A stretch of 64,000 bases of DNA from Trichoplax sp. H2. Its lineage: Eukaryota > Placozoa > Uniplacotomia > Trichoplacea. Location: contig NOWV01000024.1 in assembly GCA_003344405.1 (NCBI GenBank), positions 186,001-250,000 of the forward strand, read 5' to 3'. The notes under the pieces are model-generated. The model was not told the DNA's origin and made no database searches. It saw only the letters and a list, made by a program, of their open reading frames with translations. The first letter of the stretch is position 1, and each line of letters starts with the position of its first letter. Position numbers and translations under genes: made by a program. This document shows positions 51,401-64,000 of the stretch, in pieces.

Positions 51401-53473
51401 TTAAATGTTATTCTATTTTTCGATTTAGAAGATAGCTAAGTCTATTTATAGTTGACTGGTTATCAGTTAGTCGCTACGGAACAGATTGAATTTGTTTGGA
51501 ATATCGATGATTTTAATGCAGGGTTCAATATAACAAGTTTAGAACTTTTCTTATTGAGGAAAGATGCATACGAAGAAGACAGATATTGATGACGTATACA
51601 TACATATATTCTGCTAAAAATTTTTATTGGATGGACCATCGTTGATACCCAATTTCACTATAAATTATGATGATGCGACGTTATTTTTTCAATTTAGAAC
51701 GAATAAAAGTTCTATTTAAAGTTATTCAATTACCGGTGAATTTCGACAAGGAGAATTTAATTTGATAATGACAGCAGGAATTACAACATGGAGTTCAATG
51801 TAATTCTTGTAAACATTTTTTATTGGATAAAGACCGATGGCTAGTAATTGGTGATAGAATATATTGCCTATTGATTTTGTAAAATGATGGACTTTTTAAT
51901 AAATGTGGTAACATATTGTTTTTTTTAACACATTTGCAGATTTCGTAATTCAGTAAGATATTAGATTAACAAATGAAGAGTAGCATATATTCATACACTA
52001 ATAAGACTAGAATTAAGTGATAGAAAATAACGTAATGGCTAACTTAAGTTTATTAAGTGATTAAATCATAGAACACAACTTAGCGAATTTATGTATTTAT
52101 CACGACATGGAGGTAAAGATGGTTCTAGCCAAGATGTTGATACCAGTACTTGGACTAACTTGAGAGCTTATATCGGTTTTAATAGGAAAGTTTCTAGCAA
52201 ACTCACGACCGGAGTCCAAAATTTACAACTTGTAGTTGAGAGTATTACCGGAAGATTGCCGATGAATTACTGATCGTTAAATCATGGAATGAAAATAAGG
52301 CAATTATGATAAAATGCTTCATTTCAAGTTTATTAATTTAATTAACGCATACCTGTACATCAGAAAGCAAGCATATTACATAAATTCTTAGATAGCAATA
52401 AGTACTAAGAATAATTATGCCAGCATTTCTTTAGACGCAGATTAATTCAAAATAGATTTTCTATCAGATATTTATCTCATAAGTTAAGCAATATTATCAA
52501 AATAATTACGGTAGTTATATAAATGAAGCCTTTATTTATGTTATTTAGATCATTTCTCTTAATGTAGACTGTTACGAATACAGGTAATTATGGCCATGAA
52601 CTCTATTCCAAAAATCGATAGATTATAATCCTGTTCAAACTGCCTCTCATAGAGGCGCAATACGCTAAAGTTTGTCCTTGAGTAATCAAAATTTTCAGAT
52701 TATCGAAGTTGATCTCTTTACTCGTATATAAATAGCTATATTCAGTATGTGAATAATTACAGAAGTAGTAGTTATTGCAATAATTAAAAAAATTATATCA
52801 CTTTGATTATTACAGTGTATTAATATCGCAACACGTTAACTAATATCTTATTAGATTATAGTGATCATAATTTGACTTGTGATATCAATGTGTAAATAGC
52901 CGTATTCCGTTTCGAAATAATCATCGAATTATAAGGATAATTAAATCCTAAAGCTATCTGCAGAAAGGCCATTAGTCAAGCCAAGATATTATAGCAAATT
53001 TGAGAAATTTCTATCTAATTTCGTGGATGCAAGGAATTGTTATAGTCAGTATCTCTACTAATTTACTATACAAAAATTGAATTGCATGAAGTAGAGTAAT
53101 CAAGAGCACCTAATTACTAAATATAACAAATTTATTAACCAACCATGCTGACACTTTTGCTCTTTAATGCAGCATTTTAGACATTCATATTGTTAAGATG
53201 TTACCATATGATTAAGTATTATTAATCTAGCAAATCTGTCAGTCTATTACAAATAGATAAATATATCAGTTTTCCTTAATTGAAACTTAAATCATTCATT
53301 ATACTCATTATAAACTCAATTGATAAAGATGCATGAATTGCATTAGACAGGCTTCTAGACGGTATCTTTAAGTGTACTAAAAGTATAAAAGTCTTAAGAA
53401 ATAAACGATAGAAAGATAATCGCTATTGCTATGCAATTTTTCCTGTTGATAAAATAGTATTTTTAGGTTAAGT
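48409..53473. other. 5 kb without a recognisable gene
   Basis: Lies between the receptor's start and the 3' end of the GTPase gene. No conserved exon was recognised. It should contain the receptor's promoter and the GTPase 3' UTR. Diverged tandem repeats lie near 51.2-51.9 kb. Confidence 0.55.
51259..51510. repeat. diverged tandem duplication, period about 127 bp
   Basis: Copies start at about 51259 and 51386. Both have AAATTATTAAA, TATTTTTCGATTTA, AAGTCTATTTATAGT and GACAGATTGAAGTTGTTTGG or its variant GAACAGATTGAATTTGTTTGG. A weaker third and fourth copy may follow to about 51850 (TTTTTCAATTTAGAACG). Confidence 0.7.
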
Positions 53474-56400
53474 TTAAGAACGAGATTTAGCAACAAAGAT
53501 AGCAATCCCTACTGCACTAATACCCAACAAAGCTTGAATGTAATACTGCGATTCACGATCAGTTTCATCGATTGAAGTTTTCGCTTTATCTACGGCTTGG
53601 CGGTTGGATAACAAGCCTAGATTAACTGCATTTAAGACTTGAGATGTTTTCCTCCATACCTCACGACCACTTTCTTGAATTCTAATTAACGTTGGTGTTA
53701 TAGATGGATCATTTTGGACACTTTCTTGCTCATTTTCTTCCTGATTCGATACTTGAATCTGATCGACATGATCTTCCGCTTCTTTTAATTTAACTTCACG
53801 ATCCTGTAATAATTTACGATGTTCCTCAAGTTGTTCCTCTTCTTGACATAACTTAGAATTTAATTCTGTCATTTCTTTCTCTTTCTTGTCAATAAAATCC
53901 TTTACTAAGTGTTGATCATGAACTTTATCCACAATTTTTTTGCCAATCTGACTGGCTTTGATCAGCCTTGATTGTAAATCATCCCGGCATTTTTTAGTAT
54001 TGACTTGGGTAGCAAGATTCTCTTGTTGTGCTTGCTTTACTTCCAAGCTGCGTATTTGCAGCTGTGTCTTTAAATATAGACACATTCGTTTCCAGTTTTC
54101 ACATTGCCATTTTGTTAATCGCTCTTGCAAGCGAGCTAATAAGATTTGCTGATATTGATCTTCTATTTTAGGATAGTTCATTTTATGGCATGAAGAAAAA
54201 TTTTCTTTAGCTTCTTCAAGATGTTGCTCATGCAATGCAAACAGAACGTTATCCTCAACATAGATCGGATGCTTCTCTAGCTCCTGTAGATAAATAGTTG
54301 TAATTAAGAATCAATTCAATTTCAACCAAAACTAAAAATGGTAATGTCTAAGAATGCTGAAATTGTATGTGAGCTCTTCAATAGGATAAATCAAGCTCAG
54401 TGATTTTAATTTGCAAGGTAGATTTTGATATTTTTAGTAGGAAATAAAATTTTTTTATCGAACGTAATATTAATATTCTTAATACTCTATCTACTGGGAT
54501 GGCTATAATAGCCGGAAATAGATACTTAGACGTAAATAAAGTATGAGATGACAAGCACCTTTGCCATGGCTTGATCGTAAGTTTCCAAGATAGCATCAAC
54601 AGCACTTTGGTAAGTTGCCTCAGCCGTTGCCTATTCATTTTCGATTGGTAAATTAAGCCTACATAAATCATCTTGTGTTCAAGCTTACTTAATAAAGGAT
54701 TGTATTTACCTCGAAAAGAAACTTTGGTTCAGGTAGCTGACCTCCTTGCAAAGTTGCAAAAAATTGCTAAATCAAAAATATAATAAATTAATTGAAAGTT
54801 AGATAGAATGGTAAATTACAATTATTCAAAATTAAACACTCTTGCAAGCTACTAACTTTGAAAATCGATGCTAAATCACGACAAGTCATCTGTCTATGAT
54901 TAAATCTTTTAATTTGAAGGTTTTTTGGATGTAATAAATGACTTGCTAAAATTTGAACATGATCTTTAAAGGGCTTATTGATGTCTAAACGTATTAAAGA
55001 GCATGCGATGGGAAATAAAATAAATCATTCATATAGAAAAGAGCTATAATATTTTTCTAATCTGACATGGTATAACTAGCCTCGATTACAAGAGCTAGAA
55101 GTAGAATAATTAGGATGAAATCGTTCCGTTACTGATGATACTAATCTCTTAGTTTCCTAATTGGATTAGCTAAATTTGTGTAATTAATAAAAGTGGATTA
55201 TAATGACTGAAACGATAAGATTCAAATCTTTCCCTTAAGTATGATCATAATCTCTTAGTCTCTTAATGATATTAGTTCAGTTTGTGTAATGAATACAAAT
55301 GGGCTATAATAAATATAATGATAAGATTCAAACCATTTCATTAAGTACGGTAATGATCTCGTAGTCTCCCAATTAGATTAATTAAATTTGTATAATTAAA
55401 AATAACCTGATAGGTTTCCCACGAATTTGGCGCTACTTGCTACTTTATCACCAGGATATGGAAATAGGTAGCAGTCGACATTTTCAAAGCAGGATAAGAT
55501 AAAGTTATTGACTCTTTCCAGTTCTTCCGGTATTCCATCGCTCATCTTATAGGTAAAAATAGACGTTCGTTAGCCTAATAATCTATAGCCTAACAGAAAA
55601 TAGACTTAATAGCTTTTTGCTGTACCTCTGTCAGTAAATCCTGGAGGTACTTATTACCACCATAAACACCAAATTCATATTCATCATAGTTAATCCAATC
55701 TCTTACCAAAAATGTTAAGTTCTAATAATTATAGTTTTAGATTTAATCTTTGCTGCTATTAATTTCATCATATAGTTTGTTATATCTGTAATTGCAGTTG
55801 GGAGACTGCGTAGGACTCATATTTTGAACATAAAATTTCCAACCTGAAATGGTACCGCATTTCGATTTTCTGTAACATATTTTGCATATTGAGTTACAAA
55901 CTAAATAGAATGTGAAAGAGATTTAAGAATTTCAATTACTTTACCGAGCATCCTTAAAATGATACGTAAATAAAAAAATTATTAAAATTTGATTGTGCTA
56001 CATATTGTTATCGATTAACCTTTAACTGCTCAAATTCAACCTGGCTGATATTTTTTTGGACATTGATAATCTGTAAAAATTAATTTAATCTATAGTTATA
56101 TCTTTAGGTCTATATACTAGTCTTTTAGTAGTAAAAATCGACATAAAATCTTATTATTGATCAAAAAATTGACCGATAAAACTCTAATGCTGCAACATTA
56201 GATTTATCTAAATCTATCCTTTGTAATTAAGCGATGAATGTAATTTTAGAGCTGTATGCTATTTTTTAAGTAGTAAAGAATCGAACACAAAATATCTGTA
56301 TTGATCAAAAAATAGACACTTAAGCTCTAAACTACAACATCAAATATGTCTATGTGTATTCTATTTGAATTAAGCTATGATTATAGCTATAAACCTATAT

Positions 56401-59400
56401 GCTAGTCTTGTAGTAGTGAAAAATTGAATAGAAACTATCAGATTTGACCATAAGTTGACCGATGAAACCCTAATACCGCAAAGGTTTACTAACATTAAAT
56501 ATATCTAAATGTATACTATTTTTATTAAAGCGGTAAGACACACAACCGTGAAATTCTCTAACTAAAAAGGCTTAGTACTCTATGGAGTATGAAAACTTCA
56601 TTGAGTTATAGCTGTTCAAAAACTTGCGTTTTATTCATCAAACTTGTCAATCTTGCAATAATTGCCATCGGAAAGAGCTATCACATATCAACAGGTGTAT
56701 TTCAATAACGTAATTTTGTGCTACCTTCAGGATTATCTTGAATACTGTCGAATGTACCAAAGCAAATCATCTATGGGCTAATTTATGCTTCAGTCAATTG
56801 ATTAAACTACAGAAGTTGCATCGGAGTAATGTAATCTTACTTAAAATAATGATATTACTAATTTCCTCTTCACCATAGCTGTCATGCTTAAAATCCAGCT
56901 ACAAACTGTCAATTCTTAAACATAAGATAGATTTTCCTGTAAGTCAACAATCAAACTATAGTATTACACAATTTTTAAATCATGTTTTCTTCCTATTCTT
57001 TATATTCTGAATAGACTATATTAAACGATAAGTTTATAAACATAAAATTTTGGAAGCGCGGTCAAGCATTATAAAACCTCAATCAGTTGATTGTAGAATT
57101 TTGAAGCAGTAATATATCTGAGCAGTAATTTTATTGAAAAAAATACCTGCTGGGAACTGATGATGGTGCTTAAAACAAATATGACACTATTAACCAATGG
57201 AGATGTTGTATTGTCGAAAAGTCCTTGAGTATCGATTAAAACTACCGCCACCTTTAGATGAAGATAAATTAAAAATACTATTACTGATACAAGATAACAT
57301 AACATGAATTAGACAAATCATCGACAGCCTAATTTAATTTTAAAAATTTTTATTCCTTGGATATCGATTACAGCTAAAGCCACCTTTAGGGGAAAATAAA
57401 TTAAAAGCTATGCTACTGATAAAAGATAGTATAACATAAATTTTAAAAATCTTCTACAGTGTTATTTAATTTAAAGCTAATTCTATCTTATAAAATTTTT
57501 ATCGATTAGTACGTGGAAATATAGTCGTTAGTCTGGAATAAATCTATTCAAATACTAATTGCCTATCATCAAACAAACCTCTTCCCCATCAGGTAGCTGA
57601 ACCAAAAATGGTCTATGCCACATGTACATGCCGGTAGTTACGCGTTTACTAGAGCGTTTCCATTTAAATCCTCGAATATGATCAATGTGATCGTGATCAA
57701 GCCAATCAATGGAACGATTATTAGACCGTTGATGATTAGCAATCTGTGGATTTAGAATCAAATTTAGTTATTCTCTGTCGCATAATGGCTGAACGGCTAT
57801 TGCAAATTGATTAGCATGCTAACTTCGGATGCTTTTGAATATACTGTGATAATGAACTACAAATTGGATTATTAAATTTGATGAAGCTTAGTAATATTAT
57901 CACCTGTTTTTCAAGATAGAAGCGGAAAAAATTTAATAAAAATGACTTTCCTTGACGGTATTTGCCATTAATAGACACAACGACCACCTTTTTATCGCGA
58001 AAATCTTCACGCATTAAGACTGATTCTAGTGCAGCCTCGTTTAACTGCAAATTGTTCTGGTTTTCAACGTTTAATATCTGAACAGCGACTGTTATAGAAT
58101 ATTAGAAAGCAGACAAAGATTAAGCTTTAATTCAACCCTTATTAATTGAAAGTTTTACCGCTTACCTTGTTCGGTAAGTGGCTCGTTGATTTCCTTCTCT
58201 GCCTTGGCATTAACATCTTTCTTAGCAAAATTGAATTTATCAAACCCATTCTTGGTATTATGATTATTATTCGCGTTCTTGATATTTTCAACATCTGCAA
58301 AGAATACAAATCAAGATCTGATGACTAAGTCTAACATTAAAAGTTCTATATTTTACTAGAAAACCAACAAGTTGCAAAGCAAATTTAAGCCAGTCTAATA
58401 ATAACATTTCATGAAGTTCAGTATTTAGTTTAGGATTAAACTTTGTCATAAATTTTGCTGTAAATTAGCGATCATAGCTTTTACTTATGGCTTCACTTGC
58501 TAATGGAGCAATTAAAGATTTTAAGTGAAATGGTCTATGGCAAATTATTAATCTATTCGTTATTAAATGTACAATCTGCTCATATTTGTATGTCTAAACG
58601 GAAAAGTAGCGTTAATCAAAATACAGTTCATGTAATGGTTGTAGTAATTATTGTGCATTTTAGAATTATACTTTATCATAGACTAATAAATTGTGACTTT
58701 AACGATTACTTCAATTAAAAGAGGACGTGAAATTAACATTAGAAAGGTCGAATCAATTTTTATTCCAGTTTAATATTTTTGCTGTACTTTCAAGCTTATC
58801 GTTTCATAATTTACTGGAAGCTTAATTCAAAGTTATATTTTTTTGACTTTGATTTCGATCAGCTATCATATCAATTTAATAAATTGCCTAATCTTCACCC
58901 AATATTATCATTGAAGCATACATTTATGTTTGTTGTTATTATTTTCTCCTCTTGGGTGATCATGGATTAGTATTACGTCGGCAGTTAAAAAAGTCCTGGA
59001 TACTATATAGGCTATAAACGTTGTCATCACTATTTATTTCTATAAAGGATCAAGCTATCTACTAGAAATATGCTAATCATTACTATTGTTATGATCTGGT
59101 TGTGAAATAAATTAAATCGATCCTTAATGTTCACAAGCCCAAGTTGGTAAAACGTCCATATGTCAAATAAAAGTATCGGGGTTATCTTGCTATTTTCTGA
59201 TACCTTAATGCTCTTCAGAGAATAACATAAGCACAAGACATTTTATCATCGCTTTTTTCTGCTCATTTCTTATGTAGTTTTATGCTATCTTACAGATGAA
59301 ATCATCTTAGACCTATGCAATAATTGTAATTACTAGGAAGCAAAACGACATTTTTCAATTCTATAATACGTCTTCTCTTCGGTATTTTCTTTCTAATATT

Positions 59401-61127
59401 AGTTAGCCTATGTCAGCAATTCCAGTTGGTAACATCAATAATAATCGAGCTAATAGTTTTTTCCCCGGGAGATTTTGCTTTAATCTATGATTTATTTTTC
59501 CATCTAAATTTCAAGTTGCTGTAGAATCTAAGCTTTCAAGCAGGCTAAGTGCCTAAGGTGTATTTGCTTTAGTCATGTACTTATAAAAGTAAATTCGTAA
59601 TCATGTCATTTCACAACTTGCTGCTTAATTCCTGCATAGCCGGGAATATTCTACGTATAAAAATTATGGAACAATGAAATTTCACATTCAAGAGCTGTTT
59701 AAAAACCAGGTATTTATAAAAATCAAATAGTACGACTGGAAATGTTGCAACCAAGCTATAATATCGTGCTATATAGAGCAATCGTCTCATAAGCTGCCCT
59801 CTAAATGGCTCTAATGTTACATTAAAAAAATGAAATTCCGATAACGTACTGTCTAAAATCTTAATGTCGGAAATTTGATGAGAATTGTTTTGTTGATCGT
59901 ATCTACCGTCAATTCATGCCCAATATTCAGAGGATCTGGTGAAAATAGCCTACAGAAATCAACATTTGCAACTTGTGACTAAATTAACTCAATGTTTTTT
60001 GTAAAAAGGAGCATAGGAAATCCCTTTAAGCAATTCTAAGAAAAATACGTTCTATGTGACCGTAACGATAAGTATGAATTTCGCAACTGGAAATTTTGCC
60101 CCTAACATATCCTATTAAAAAATTAATGAGTCTTTAATACCGTAGAGAAGTAACATTAGGTCGTACTAACGATAATTCTAGGATTACCAAAGTCTAATAA
60201 ATTAATGGGTACATAATGATACGATCAACTAGAGAACGCATTATTGTGTGAGATTAAGGTTTTGCGCGTCTTTAGCGACAGATCCAAAATTTAGACTCGT
60301 GCTACGTTAGACATAATCTTAGGACCTAGCGTAATAGTGCAAGCTATTACAGATACGTATAGACTTCATAAACTACCATAATATACAGGTATTACAGTCT
60401 GATTTTATTAAATATACTGGACCAAATTATAAAGATGAAGGAAGACGATGATAGTAATTGGGAATGATCATGTTATGAATAGAAAAATAATTACTCTATG
60501 TATAATTTATTGAAAAGTAAGTCTTAAAAATCGATTGAAGCACCAAAATGATAGAATATGCTCAAGAAGTCTCAAAGATTTCGAGATTTTGACGCATACT
60601 ATCGAGCACTCACTACAGCTATGGACATATTTCATATTAATAATATTTTAAATTACGAACACTGATAAGCAGCTTACTTTCGTAATAACTCTTTGGAATA
60701 GTAGGTAACAGAAAGGAATCATCAATGGGAACTTTCGATGCTCCTAAAGGTGGTTGGTGAACGTCAGATAAAGACAGAACAACATATTCATCGGATAATT
60801 TCTCTAGATGGATAAATACATTAATTGTTAATTATCGATGAATTATAGGTAAAGAAATAAAGTCCAACGTAGAATTAAAAACAAAAACAATTTTCATCTT
60901 ATTACGTGTCTAACGGCAGAAAACATGTGACAAAAAATAAAATAGACGTTTAATCGCCTGATTAAATGCTATCTAAGGATACTTTAATAGCATAGATAAA
61001 ATCCTATCACATCGGATGGACTACTATTAACAATCCAACGATATCAAAATAAGAAATTGCTTCAACAGAAATCGTAATGATTAATAAATAAATACCGACT
61101 CTTACCTGTGCTCAGATTTTCCGCCAT
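53474..61127 (-). CDS. GBP/atlastin-family GTPase with coiled coil and single C-terminal membrane anchor
   Basis: Dynamin-superfamily GTPase, 713 residues, from 14 in-phase minus-strand exons: 61106-61127, 60678-60803, 58166-58294, 57904-58088, 57579-57743, 57147-57251, 56020-56070, 55844-55900, 55626-55721, 55407-55545, 54857-54984, 54710-54766, 54559-54630 and 53474-54283. After an acidic/Asn-rich N-terminal extension of about 90 residues comes VVVVSINGKYRQGKSFLLNF (P loop GKYRQGKS; the Arg matches the atlastin catalytic Arg), TTGMYMW (switch 1), LIDTQGLFD (switch 2) and LVRDW (guanine-specifying RD). Then QGGQLPEPK and the helical region starting ATAEATYQSAV, followed by about 150 residues of Glu/Lys/Gln-rich coiled coil. 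The end is ALLGISAVGIAIFVAKSRS, one hydrophobic helix with a short basic tail. Atlastins have a two-helix hairpin and GBPs a lipidated or soluble end, so orthology is open. A role in membrane tethering or fusion is inference from the family. Confidence 0.9.
55142..55400. repeat. three-copy tandem repeat in GTPase intron 10, unit about 107 bp
   Basis: The repeat straddles no clear exon until 55407. Copies start at about 55142, 55248 and 55355 with TAATCTCTTAGTTTCCTAAT, TAATCTCTTAGTCTCTTAAT and GATCTCGTAGTCTCCCAATT. Each continues with GATTAG-like, TTTGTGTAATTAATA-like and ATAAGATTCAAA-like blocks. The third copy runs up against the exon that ends at 55407. Confidence 0.75.
56117..56530. repeat. 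three-copy tandem repeat in GTPase intron 6, unit about 141 bp
   Basis: Copies start at about 56117, 56258 and 56401 (CTAGTCTTTTAGTAGTAAA, GCTATTTTTTAAGTAGTAAA, GCTAGTCTTGTAGTAGTGAA). All continue with a TTGATCAAAAAATTGACCG-like block and a TATCTAAAT-like block before TTAAGC. Confidence 0.75.
57353..57440 (-). pseudogene. relic duplicate of the switch-2 exon start
   Basis: The sequence from 57353 to 57440 repeats, with differences, the 5' boundary of the functional exon 57147-57251 and its upstream intron. On the minus strand it has a matching acceptor (CCCTAAAG) followed by codons for VALAVIDIQG, against VAVVLIDTQG in the real exon. Similarity then stops in AT-rich DNA without a donor. The switch-2 motif DTQG has become DIQG. 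It lies upstream of the true exon in the transcript, so it is a potential decoy acceptor. Best read as a partial tandem duplication that decayed. Confidence 0.7.
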
Positions 61128-64000
61128 GTTTAATTTATTTCTATTAGCAACAACCAGATTCTTCACCGGGTATATTAAATAGAATAGAACCTTCTAATAT
61201 ATCCTACAGACTCTACTCTATTTTAGAGAAACAAAGCCTTGAAAATACTTCGATCTTATTGTAGAAAAAGAGAAGCAATGATCATTAAGGTTAAGGCTAG
61301 TTCTGAATAAGTCCTGCAATAAAAATTAATTATACTATAATCACTACGGTGTAATCGGCTGATGAATAATGGGATACGGTGCACTGCTTAGATGGTGTTA
61401 ACAAACACTTACAGATAGGATGAAAAAGTGAGGATACCACTGTTGATCAATTAGAAGGACAAATTCAAATGATAGCGAGTATTATGAGCCTATTTTAGAT
61501 TACTAATCTTAAATAATAAGTGTTTAATTATCGGTCGGCTGATTCTAAAAGTAGAGAAATGTTTGAAAAAAGTAGAAAGGATAACAGCAATATGCACAGG
61601 TAATATGTATATTAGCTACATCCAAACAATTTTAATCCTTATATCTTATTGGAGAACTATACTCGTATAGATATATACTATTTATTTATTTATTAGCATT
61701 AAAAATAGTAGGGGAAAATTGGATCAATTCAATAATGTAACACTAGCGTTGATCTCACATTATACACTATAGCTAAAACCTTGAGCAGAGCTTGGGGTCT
61801 GCAATGAACTAGAATTTCTCTGATTTCGGGATTGACTTAAAATAACAAACAAACTCGATGCATTATGATCATACAAATTTTTCATTGAAAGAAATGATTA
61901 CTTGAACCTATGGGATTTCATCAGACACTCGAAGTTATTACACCGATTAATAGTAAAAATATTAATTAAGAAATGGAGAATTTACTAAAATTCTTACCTT
62001 CAACTGATGCAGTCGATGGATCAAAAATCGTACAAATAAGGACAAGAATTTTATTGCGCAAATTGTAATGACCGAGTAATAATCTCTTACTATTACTGTA
62101 GGTTCACTTTTTACGTAACCCCAAATTTGAATTAACGAAATTGAGCAATTCCCTAATGTGACACACTAATATACTAGAAATAATGCAAGTGAGCCGTCTC
62201 ATCCTATTAGCATCTACAATTAGCTGAAATCATTACATAGTACCAGAAAAATAGGAAGGTACGCTAAACTGACTGTCTTGGACTTTTATATGTTCTAATA
62301 ATTTTTTAATTTAGAAAAAAATGATTCGATCAAGTAGATCACTAGTATTGCTCATGTCAATGTCATGACTTGCGCATTCTATGTTATATGCTGTGGAGAT
62401 ACCTTTAATGAATAATATTTTGATTCGATTTTAACCTGGCTGTCATTGGTTAAGGTTATTATGTTGAGGATTGGACTACTTTCGTACCCTGCAGATAAGC
62501 TATAATATCAATTAATTAGAATAACCTTGAAGTCGTAGTGCTATATTGGTGAGGTCGTGAGGATAATCAACCTCGCCCTGTGGATGAATGCCTGAATGAT
62601 TGATTAAAATCGCTATGTTCTACAAGTTCTATAACTAATTATCCAGTTTCACTCTGATATTGTAAGCATATCTAAAAAATAACAAAATATTATCTGATAT
62701 AGGTTTAGGGGTTCAATTTTAAAGGATTAATCGCGTATTTGCATACCCTGCTAGCAAGGTATGTCAGTAACACTAAAGATTGTCAATTTTTGATATTTCA
62801 ACATTTGGCAATGGCTAGGTATTACTAGCTAGCGTGTTAATCATAATACGATTGTATCATGTAGCTTTTAACGCATCAGTGGTCGGTGGAGATTAATGTA
62901 GCGGGTGTATGTACGTGACCTTTTTGTAATATTTATGATTAATATTCAAGCAAAGTTGCTTATCCAATTTGGCTTATGTTTAACTTATTAAGATATCTAT
63001 CTGAGAATATTCTAAAATCAAAATATTTTGTAAATTAAATAAAATCAAGGTCAAATATAGTAGAAAATAAATATTGCTTATTATTAAAGATGGATACGAA
63101 ATGTTTTACCATCGCCAGTCTTACTCTTGCAAATTTCTAATGAAGGAAAAAGTCCTTTGCAAAATAGATCGATTGAAATGAAATATATTGAACCTCCTTA
63201 ATGGATGCTATCCATACCGTCCGTACCTTGCAGAGTTATAACTAATTATCGTAGTGAAATTCGCAGCTAAAATGATTCCTTCCAAGCTTTGACTACCATA
63301 AGTTCCCTGAAATTACCACTTAGATCATCCAAAATGACATAATTACATATTCATTATCTATATGTTATACTTAACGATAGTCTATATGGTGATAATCAGT
63401 CATATAAGTGTAAATCTCAGGAATGTATAATTAATGCAAATCATGCAGTTTAAAGGGTTACTTTAGCTAATTAATTATTCGGTAGGAAATAATAATTATA
63501 ATCACTACGATATTATACGCGTAGTATAGTTAGCCTAAATACAACTTATTAAAATAATACGTGTAAATCCAAATCAGTCTTTTCCCGTATCTTCTATCAA
63601 AAGCTGATAACTAAAAATGTCATTATTACCATCATACGATTATAAATTTGATTAAGTTAACCCTTCATGACATGCTCCACGTTTTCATTTATGCACTGTA
63701 TTAGCGGTTACGAAGATAAGTTAAAGTTCTCACGGAGATTGACCGTAACAATTATACTAGTTACAAATTTGTCGCAAATCGATAATATCAATTTGTAGGG
63801 GCAAAAGATTGGTTGGTAGTATGTTAGTTGTTGAACTTATTTCTTGTTCTAAAATGAAAGACATTGCGTCTCTTAGTTTCCGACAAAAGATCAATTTGGC
63901 TTCGCTTGTCAATTTAAAGCCTGATTTCAACTTCAGCAGTTATATCATTTTTTTCAGACCCTGTTTATCGCTTTTTATGTATATATATTTCAAGATATTC
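61128..64000. other. right flank without a recognisable gene
   Basis: Should hold the 5' UTR and promoter of the GTPase gene. A minus-strand donor at about 61995-62000 (end of ATCAGTTGAAG) could belong to a non-coding upstream exon; no ATG precedes it in frame. A near-palindrome GCATACCCTGCTAGCAAGGT lies at about 62742-62761. A TTTA microsatellite is at about 61680-61695. Confidence 0.45.

Noticed and set aside
56825-56900. GTPase exon reading LDFKHDSYGEEEISN
   Set aside because: Its phase fits neither neighbour, and the conserved protein is continuous without it (ISSQQ joined to IINVQKN).

Overview
The window looks like nuclear DNA of an early-branching animal, most probably a placozoan (Trichoplax/Hoilungia type). 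It is AT-rich, its genes are split by many short GT-AG introns (about 40-900 bp), and the gene families are animal ones: dystroglycan, adhesion GPCR, NEK kinase, CCDC66. The species call is inference. The intron structures below were assembled by hand from splice signals, reading phase and family similarity. Most exon edges should be right within 1-2 bases. Exons that could not be found are stated.

Layout. 1-1201 (-): 5' part of kynurenine 3-monooxygenase, running off the left edge. 1202-4397: intergenic, with a direct repeat and a foldback element rich in TACAGTAC motifs. 4398-9053 (+): complete NEK4-type kinase in 15 exons. 9054-15273: 6 kb with no recognisable gene. 15274-18098 (+): a two-exon dystroglycan that keeps the membrane-proximal half but has neither the N-terminal alpha-dystroglycan module nor the C-terminal PPxY. 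18446-20162 (-): mitochondrial protease ATP23, tail to tail with dystroglycan. 20163-23069: intergenic repeats. 23070-28504 (-): CCDC66-like ciliary/centrosomal protein, 19 exons found and the start exon missing. 31026-48408 (-): a giant adhesion GPCR of about 54 exons and 2,480 residues. It reads signal peptide, IgGFc-binding-type domain, MopE-like calcium motif, 27 EGF domains each on its own exon, Ig, HRM, GAIN/GPS, 7TM and acidic tail. 53474-61127 (-): a GBP/atlastin-family GTPase ending in a coiled coil and one C-terminal membrane segment. 61128-64000: no gene recognised.

The genes do not form an operon or one pathway. There is a loose cell-surface theme: dystroglycan and the adhesion GPCR both keep their self-cleavage sites. 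There is also a ciliary/centrosomal pair (NEK4-like and CCDC66-like). The four genes from 18 to 61 kb all lie on the minus strand. A repeated feature of the non-coding DNA is old local tandem duplication: units of about 50-200 bp in two or three diverged copies, at eight or more places in introns and intergenic DNA. No tRNA, rRNA, CRISPR array or intact transposon was recognised.
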